DNA of 64,000 bases from Cymodocea nodosa (lineage: Eukaryota > Streptophyta > Magnoliopsida > Alismatales > Cymodoceaceae). Both the position numbers and the translations under genes were made by a program. The stretch spans positions 15,755,501-15,819,500 of the forward strand of contig CM072339.1 of assembly GCA_036874045.1 (NCBI GenBank), read 5' to 3'. Position 1 is the first letter of the stretch; each line of letters opens with the position of its first letter. The notes under the pieces were generated by a model, which saw only the letters and a program-made list of their open reading frames with translations, had not been told where the DNA came from and made no database searches. Below, one piece after another: positions 56,820-64,000 of the stretch.

Positions 56820-57360
56820 ATGAAGATTCACCTTGGCACCTAGGTATTGCCTAGGCAACAATTAGGCACCTATTATTTTTATTTTCTCAGACTTAAAAAT
56901 ATATACTATATATTTGAAATAATAAATAAATGAAGTAACATTAATATATTCAGAATAAAATAGTAAATAACTGAAACTATATAACTATTCAACAGAAAAC
57001 CAAAAACAACTAAAACTCAGGAAAAAAAACTATAAATAGGAACATGAAGTAAGTTTAAATGCATTAGGAGACCAAGAACAACCAAAATTAGCATGTTAAA
57101 TAAAATTCAAAAAACCAATGTGATCAAAAACATTCAGAACAAAACCAAAAAGTGACAAAGGCATCTAAGATTTTTTTGGGTTGAGAAACCATTAAAAATT
57201 CTGATAGACTGAAATCATTGTTGGATCCATTGCCGGGTTCAATAGAGTTCAGTAAAAAATAGTTAGGCACTGAAATGCCTGGGATGCATTTTTGCATAAG
57301 TGCCTACGATGCATTTTTCACCTAGGTGCCTAAGTGCTCACCTAGACAACCCTGCTTCTC
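56820..57360. repeat. CCTAGG-rich non-autonomous repeat
   Basis: The left edge has 'caccttggcacctaggtatt' and 'gcctaggcaac'; the right edge has 'cacctaggtgcctaagtgct' and 'cacctagacaaccctgc'. They flank AT-rich sequence without coding potential. The edges are partly inverted copies. CCTAGG/GGTGCC termini of this kind mark common non-autonomous plant repeats; the superfamily is not resolved. Confidence 0.55.
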
Positions 57361-58092
57361 TTAAGCTGGCAGCAATGTAGAATGCATCATTCAAACAAAC
57401 TCATCATGAAAAGATGAGTTTGCCTTAAGGAATAAATATAATTAATCCATTGTTATATTGTACGTAAGACATTGGTAATACACTCCAACTTATTGTCATT
57501 CTAAGTGAGAAAGTAAAAGTGTAAAACATACATGCATACAATCATCCTATAATTCCCATAAATGCTATTTTTTGTTTGTAGCATGCTTTGATAGATTGAT
57601 TTTTGATGTACAAAAGCTACTAGATTAATCAGTGGATTTTTTCTTATTGCATGTGCAATTGAGACTCCTACATCAGAAATGTAAGTTTCTTCATTATCAC
57701 ATTAGTTGGTAGCATTATACCCTTTGATTCCTATTAGGGAAATTAGTGTTGCTATCCTTATTAAAGATCAATTTTATGTGAATACCCTCTTTTTCTGAAA
57801 TTTGTTTCTATATCCTCATTCATCTGTTTTTTAGGCATATGTACCTACCATTACCTTAAGTACTGCTATAGGACATAAATACCCTCCAATATTTTGTTTA
57901 TAACCTTATTTCTCCTTTTTGCTCTTATACACTCAATTTTTTATTCATTTTTGCTTATAATTCCCTTTGGATTATTAATCAAATTTATATGAACACTAAT
58001 GTTAATTGCTCTCAAGTACAAAAATGAGCTTTAATTTTATGCAAGGTGCAGCTATTATATTCATCCATTTAAACTTCAAATGAAAAAATTAT
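57361..58092. other. Intronic sequence, nothing recognised
   Basis: AT-rich. No gene or repeat structure was seen. Confidence 0.5.
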
Positions 58093-58267
58093 TGTTAGAG
58101 TCTATAAATAAATGGATCCTTAGATAGATTTGAAGTGTGTAATGTGTTATAAGTGGATTTAGTCTCACATTGTTAGAGTTATGTTTGTCTCTTCTATGTA
58201 TCCGTAAATAGAAGTTTTAGGTTTGCTTAAGAATACCATTTTACTTCTACCTATTTCTTCTATTTCA
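58093..58267 (+). repeat. Short LTR (about 175 bp) with primer-binding site
   Basis: TGTTAGAGTCTATAAATAA at the start, an internal 'gtctcacattgttagagtt' phrase common in short copia-type LTRs, and a TTCA end. Three bases further is TGGTATCATCC (58,271-58,281), an initiator-tRNA-like primer-binding site. No second LTR was found downstream, so this is a fragment or the remains of a TRIM or small copia element. Confidence 0.6.
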
Positions 58268-58281
58268 ATATGGTATCATCC

Positions 58282-59594
58282 TTAGGTTTTAAAAATTTAA
58301 AAAGTGTGAAAATTTGAGGTAAAGAAAAGGGAAACCCTGCCAACACCCTCCTCCCAACCACCACCAACAGTGGCCTTGTCGAAGTTACTGCCACTAGTGC
58401 CACTGGCTCTAGTTCAAGCTGTCTGCTTCAGCCACTCTTCAAGCTGGAGGTGAGATTGTAAGATGAAGTAGGACAGAGATGTGCCATTTGTTTCAAGCTT
58501 TCTCTGTCAGAATATTTCAACAGATTGGTACTCTCAACAGCCTACCATTTTGATCCAAAAATGGAATGCTGGCCCAACAACCTGACTACTCAATATATAA
58601 ACCCCCCCTTAAACCCTAATGAATGTCACCCTAAACCTCCTTGCTCTTGCCCTATAACCTCTCCAAAACATCTCGTCTTTCAATTCCACATTGCTTGTTC
58701 CTCAAAACAAAGCATTTTGTGCCAATTCACCACAATTTTGAGTAGGGTTTTACACAACTTTTGTCCAGTCAATCTATTTTGCTGAAGTTGAGCTTTCTTT
58801 CCAGAAATCCAGTGGTTTCTGTTTGCCAATCAGCTCATTTGTGTTGCTCTTCAATTGATCTGTAAGATTCCAATAGCAAAATGCCTCAAAATCTTCAATA
58901 TTCTTGCAGTGTCAAAGGAAAAGTGGTAGAAGAAATTGTCCATTTTGAAGCACAGCCCTCCTCCACTTTGAATCTATAGGTTAGAGACCATACAGGTCCA
59001 TATCTTTATTCAAGGTATGTGAATAAGGAAATTTTATGTGAAAGACATGATTTATATTTTCAAAAAATAACCAAAATTTACTAAGAAAAAACTAATATTT
59101 AATGACAATTACTAATATTCACCGAAAATCATTAATATTTACTGAAATTCAATAATATTTACTCTTATTCTTTAATATATTCACTAACACACATAAAAAA
59201 TTACTGATATTCATAACAAATTCACTAAAAATTAGAAAAAAAACTTAAAATAACACAATAACAACTTAGATTTGCTTTAAAATGAAAGAAATAAGATGGA
59301 AAAAAGAACTTACCCTAAGAAATGGTTGTATAACACAAATAAAGTGAAATTTTAATGAACTGACAAGTATAGCAATGAGGAAATAAAAATTTCTATATTT
59401 GCAGTTGTTGAAGTTCCACTAATCTCTGTAATTAGACTTAAAGAATTATGGGCAATAGTAGAGAACTCCAAATGAGACACTAACTACAGAAATCTAATTA
59501 AACACAACTTCTACATACAAACTTCTCTAAGGGTTATCAACTATTTACAGAAAAGGAATTGCAGAAATTGTTATCTAAAGGAAGAGGAGACAAG
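58282..59594. other. Intronic sequence after the short LTR
   Basis: 58,330-58,470 could be leader or gag debris of the short-LTR element (C-rich, no clear protein). The 86-codon frame at 58,525-58,785 has no recognised domain. 59,030-59,240 is very AT-rich with repeated 'actaatattcac(t)' words. Confidence 0.4.
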
Positions 59595-59595
59595 C

Positions 59596-59615
59596 GTGTG
59601 TGTGTGTGTGTGTGT
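59596..59615. repeat. (GT)10 microsatellite
   Basis: An uninterrupted dinucleotide run, 25 bp upstream of the Harbinger target duplication. Confidence 0.95.
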
Positions 59616-59809
59616 CTTGAACGATCAGCTACATATCTCTAAGGGGAGGTTAGTGCAAATCTAAAAATAAGAGAAAATAAGGGAAAAGGAAAGTTAAGGA
59701 AATTTTTTTTTTCTTATGTTAATGGCATGTAGGAAACTTAGGGAATTACATTCCCTAGGTTTCCAACTCCTTTAAAAAAATTTCTCACCTTTGAGGTGAG
59801 AAAGTTCCA

Positions 59810-59990
59810 AAATTCACCCGTCCTCGCCTACCCTCGGCCTCCCTCGCCTACCTTCACCTGCCCTCTCCCACTCTCACCCTCGCTCACCCTCACCTGCCCT
59901 CTCCCACTCTCACCCTCGACTGCCCTCGCTCGCCCTTACCTTCACCCATTGCACACGGCCTCACCTACCCTCAGCCTCCCTTGCCCATAC
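59810..59990. repeat. CCCTCxC minisatellite within the Harbinger element
   Basis: Strand-asymmetric C-rich units such as 'cacctgccctctcccactct' plus 'caccctcg' are repeated twice exactly and further in variants. It sits between the left inverted end and the first gene. An open frame of 65 codons through it is Pro/Leu/Ser-rich only because of the repeat. Confidence 0.85.
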
Positions 59991-60674
59991 TAAAGCCTAC
60001 ATACCTATGTGATTTCTCTCTCCCTTTCTCTGATAAGAGCCTCTGTTTTTTTCAATTTCGACAAGTTTCAATAAATTTATGTACAAGTTACCGAATGTCA
60101 ACAAATCATCAATCCCATACACTGCAAAATGACAAAATTGTAATGTATTTGTTGATTAAAAGAGAATGAATTGTTGATTGCAAATGGTCAAGCTTTGAAA
60201 TGGAAATGAACGATGGGCAGACAAAGGGAAGGACTATCGACTCCAATCTACATTTACGAAAAAATTGTACTGTATGGGATGCTATTGCATGATGCGAAGG
60301 AATATTATAAACATAAAATGAATACAAGAATGCACTTTGGATTATTTTACAAAGAATTTGGATCTACATTAATGAGTATATAATGTTATGAAGAAACACT
60401 ACAAACACAAAAAAAAGGTTTTTTTTACTAAAAGATTCAATTTACATCTAACATGCCAGATGCATTTTTTTCATGAAGCATCATTATATTTTCTATTGTT
60501 CTTTATACATGTTTACTTGTATGCTATTTTTAAATTTTTTGTTATAGTATTGAATTGTATATAAGTTGCTAAACAATATGACTTGTTAAATAAATTGAAA
60601 TGCATATGAGTAGCTAAACATACCTTGCATTTATGTATGTAGTTTTTTGATATTTGTGTAAGTATTTTAAGATA

Positions 60675-61489
60675 ATGGCTAGTTCAAAAAGAAATTATTG
60701 TAGTTAAAGTGTAAAGGCAGATGAAAAAATCTTAGATATTTTGATTGAAGTTGTTAATAAAAGAAATGCGAAAATCCATGATGGGAAAATTCAAATGGAA
60801 TGCAATAATAACCAAATACAATGAACATACAAGAGTAAAAATTACTAAAAAAAATGTGGACAATCGAACGAAGACTTGGCGTTTGATGTACAATAATTAC
60901 TCGAAGATTGGAAATCAAAGTGACTGAGGTTGGGATTATGTGAATGGACATATGGACATTAGTAATGAGGTTTGGGAAGACTTTATGAAGGTAATATTTG
61001 CTATAATAAACTTTAAAACTTTATTCTATAATACTTTTTAACATTTGACATATTTTTGTGTAGGCACATCCAGAATGCAAAGCGAGTAGAGGGAAGGTTT
61101 GTCTAATTTATGACCAACTACATGTATTTTTTAGATTAAGTATGGCAACCGGAAACTATAGTAGGCAAGGAATGAAGGATACAAACTTTGATGTAAATCA
61201 GTCAATTTCCTAAGAAGACTCATTACACAAGACATTACAAGACCTTTCAACATTTACACAGGTTGAACATGAACCTTCTGATTCTGATCTAGGAAGAGTG
61301 TGTTCTCCTTCAAGCATTAATGCAAATAGCAAGAGTAGAGCAAAGCGGGCAAGGCCACATGTAGAATCTCAAGAAATAATTGCAACAGTAATTAGAAACA
61401 TGACTGATGCTTTTAAAATATTTTGTGAAAAAGAAGACATCAGCAGGGCTGAAAGACTTCAAGTTTTACTATGTTTGTGTGATGTATAG
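60675..61489 (+). pseudogene. Harbinger MYB/SANT-like DNA-binding protein
   Basis: The start ATG at 60,675 (MASSKRNY) is followed by a stop and frameshift, then 'ILDILIEVVNK', 'KFKWNAIITKYNEHTRVKI', 'VDNRTKTWRLMYNNYSKI', a stop at 60,925, and 'GWDYVNGHMDISNEVWEDF'. A 73-bp intron (60,991-61,063, GT..AG) joins 'EDFMK' to 'AHPECKASRGK'. The tail has 'QEIIATVIRNMTDAFKIF' and 'RAERLQVLLCL'. This is the Myb_DNA-bind_3 protein that accompanies PIF/Harbinger transposases. It is broken by at least three disruptions. Confidence 0.75.
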
Positions 61490-61946
61490 GAAAGAAAGTT
61501 AGAATGAAATAGTAAATGAGCAACATTAGTTGTTCAAGCTTTACTTAACTTACCAAGTTTAAGAAATATGGAAATCTTTTAATCAATGAAGTTATTGCAA
61601 AATCATGAAATGCGAGATTAGTTTCTTGCACTTCCAATGGATATGTGTATCATGTGACTGCAGTTTAAGTTGTCTACTTGAAGTTAGTGATAGTAGTACG
61701 ATGAATATTTCTTATGTTGTGGTATGTTTAACTTTTGTTATGTAGTAGTATAATGAACTTGTGCTATAGTATGTTGAACATTTGTTATGTAGTGGAAAAA
61801 GTTTAAATGTTGTAGTAATTTTTTCACATGTAATGTTGGCATTTTCATAAATTTTGTGAATTTTTTAGGTTATTGTATACAATTTTTTTAGTATCTTCAA
61901 AACATCTTATCCATATATTTTCTTCTCAGGTTAAATAATCAATACA

Positions 61947-63325
61947 ATGTCTTCATTCGACGTAACACTTGAGCAAGAAGAGGAAGCAAAAACAAGATGA
62001 CAATTTCTTACTTGTGTTTGGAATAACATTTGTGCTATTGCAAGTACTTCAATTGTAACGGATAGAATTTTTAACAAAGAACGTTAAGAATACATTGCTA
62101 GGTTGTTAAATCCTTCTTTATCACATCAAACTTATAATTGCAGGAAAATATATAAGATGAGTTAACATGTATTCCTAAAATTTTGTAATTTATTGAAGAT
62201 GAAAGGAGTAATAGCAGATGGGAAGAATATAATAGTGGAAGAGAAGTTTGGAATTTTTCTTGTTATAGTTGGCCAAAATCAAAGATATGGAGTAACACAA
62301 GAGCAATTTTCTTATTCTTCATAGATAGTTAATACTTATTTTAATGAAATGGTAGATACAATATTACGTTTAAGTGATACATTATTAACAAAACATTCAA
62401 CTATCACTCCTGCTAGGATTGAAAGTGGTAGAAATGTTTTCTCATATTTCAATATACATTTATATTATTATCATAGTAGGTATGTATACGATTTGTGTAT
62501 TTCATTTGATCACTTGGGTTTAGGGTTTTAATTTATTTAAGATTGCATTGGAACAATTGATAAGACACATATCAAGTCAATTATTTATGAACAATAAACT
62601 ACAATATTTAGAAATAGGAAAGGAGAATTATCTCAAAATGTTATGGCTACATATAATTTCAATATGGAAATTACTTATGTTCTTACTAACTAAGAGAGAT
62701 CAGCAATCGATGTTTGTATATTACAAGACACAATATCTAGACCAAATGGACTACGAGTTCCACCAAATACTAATAAAAGTTAGCATACATATGAAATTAT
62801 CATTTCTTACATTGTTGATATATTAATAAAAGTTGGTATGCAAGTAAATTTTACTTAGTAAATGTTAGTTATCCAAATCGTCTAGAATTTATTTGTTCAT
62901 TTCGAGGTATTAGATATCACTTGACAATGTATGATAGTAATAGAAAATCAACAAATGCTATTGAGAATTTTAATTATAGGCATTCAAAAATGAGGACAAT
63001 GATTGAACGTACATTTAGGATTATAAAACATTGATTCATAATTTTACGTGGTTGCATGTTATTTCCATATCCAACACAAGTGAAAATTGTTATTGCATGT
63101 TTCTTACTTCATAATTTCATTCGTCAAGTAGATTCAACTGATTTTTTTGAAGATTTACAAGATGAATTAGCAGAAATTGACATTACTAATGAGATATTAA
63201 GTACAAATGAAGGAGGAGAAGAAATAAGGAATATTATTAGAATGTCTCAAGAAGAGAAGAAAGAAATAGTTGATACAATGCAAGAAAATATTATGAATGC
63301 TATGTGGGAAGGACAAAGAAGTTGA
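61947..63325 (+). pseudogene. Harbinger DDE transposase
   Basis: ATG 61,947 (MSSFDVTLEQEEE). Helix-turn-helix-like N-terminal part 'FLKFCNLLKMKGVIADGKN' and 'EQFSYSS' follow; first catalytic Asp in 'DCIGTIDKTHIK' (about 62,545); 'RNRKGELSQNVMATYNFNM' and a second Asp region 'ERSAIDVCILQDTI'; third catalytic Glu in 'MRTMIERTFRIIKH' (about 63,000); then an uninterrupted 89-codon tail 'ACFLLHNFIRQVD' to 'MNAMWEGQRS'. Several stops and frameshifts lie between 62,000 and 63,030. Confidence 0.85.
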
Positions 63326-63726
63326 ATTGTTTGAAATTCATTTGTATTTGAACATTGTTGTAACATTTTATTTCATTTAGTATGTTGTAATATTTAAGAT
63401 ATTTCAATAAAATATTGAATTTTCAAAAATATTGTGAATTTTTTATAAATTAATTAACACAGATATTGTTAATAATAATATTTGTCTTTTATTATTATAT
63501 TAAAAAATCTATTAAAGTATAAAAAATATTTATTTATAATTTGTATTACTTTACTTTCCTTCACTTTCTAAACATACACTAACACCTTCAAATTTTTAGA
63601 ATTTCTCAATCTTTCCAGAACTTTCTGAATGTACACTAATACCTTCAAATTTTCTGAATTTCCTAAACTTTCTCTAGATTTCTGTTTCTCTCATTTTCCA
63701 AACTTTCCAATGCCACTAACACCCCC

Positions 63727-64000
63727 TAAAAATCATCCTACATAACAATCACACTGAAGTTGTCAACCATGCCTATGGACTTTATTTCAAGACATAAATG
63801 ACCTCTTAAAACAGCACATTTTCATACCATATCATATCATATTCATAATCATTTCAATATCCATAATTTAGTAATTATTATTTATAGTTAACAATAAAAA
63901 CTATAATAATAATAATGTTATTAATATCAATAGATAAAAATATTAATTTTTTATAATAATTTTTTTTTATTGATGAAAAATAATTACTAATATTAATGTT
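63727..64000. other. Intronic sequence at the window end
   Basis: AT-rich with runs of 'aataata'. No gene was recognised. Confidence 0.5.

Larger units (their letters stand above)
59643..63726 (+). mobile_element. PIF/Harbinger DNA transposon, decayed
   Basis: A 4,084-bp element with TAA target duplication (59,640-59,642 and 63,727-63,729) and related inverted ends (left GGGGAGGTTAGTGCAAAT; right, reverse complement, GGGGGTGTTAGTGGCAT). Both classical coding parts are present on the plus strand: a MYB/SANT-like protein gene and a DDE (HARBI1-like, DDE_Tnp_4) transposase, both broken. It lies in the upstream intron of the methyltransferase gene, opposite to the gene. Confidence 0.85.

Noticed and set aside
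59796-59993. Pro/Leu/Ser-rich 65-codon frame
   Set aside because: Produced by the C-rich minisatellite; no protein family pattern.

Overview
The window is plant nuclear DNA: AT-rich, full of LTR retrotransposons of plant lineages (copia SIRE-like and Tork-like; gypsy Tat/Athila-like and chromovirus-like), with an RTE-type LINE, a PIF/Harbinger transposon and two intron-containing host genes. The GC-rich first exon of one host gene in an otherwise AT-rich setting would fit a monocot, but this is weak evidence and I do not name a species. No prokaryotic operons, CRISPR arrays, tRNA or rRNA genes were seen.

Layout. 1-22,700 is a repeat-only region: LTR fragments; a non-autonomous gypsy-type element (about 2,640-8,343, perhaps starting further upstream) that carries a broken gag and, in place of pol, an open F-box gene; a solo LTR (8,735-10,362, TSD AAAAC); an old SIRE-like fragment; an old plus-strand copia element (11,875-19,511) split in its reverse transcriptase by a complete minus-strand Tork-like element (13,245-18,462, TSD GATAG); and more decayed minus-strand copia sequence.

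23,202-48,697 is one minus-strand host gene, a gamma-glutamyl peptidase / class I glutamine amidotransferase-like protein. Exons 1-3 lie at 47,804-48,697 and the last 123-bp coding exon at 23,202-23,324, so intron 3 is about 24.5 kb. That intron holds an RTE LINE, a copia remnant, a chromovirus fragment, a solo LTR (TSD ATAAT), a full-length SIRE-like element (34,815-43,752, TSD CAAAG) and a diverged inverted repeat with arms of about 1.5-1.9 kb.

51,223 to beyond 55,880 is the 3' part of a second minus-strand host gene, a plastid-type RsmH/MraW (CMAL-like) 16S rRNA cytosine methyltransferase. Its last two coding exons are separated by a 4.06-kb intron, and the 5' exons lie outside the window, so the upstream intron is longer than 8 kb. 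It holds a CCTAGG-rich repeat, a short LTR with a primer-binding site, and a decayed PIF/Harbinger element (59,643-63,726, TSD TAA).

The most unusual signals are: (i) the gag plus F-box retroelement; (ii) arrays of short imperfect hairpins (arms such as TTCGGATAGTT / AACTCTCCGAA) interspersed with CACGTG and CTTAAG words in the U3 of SIRE-like LTRs and, with the same words, in an unrelated gypsy-type element; (iii) the giant intron; and (iv) the kilobase-scale inverted repeat. All homology calls are from reading translations and recognising family motifs; no search was run.
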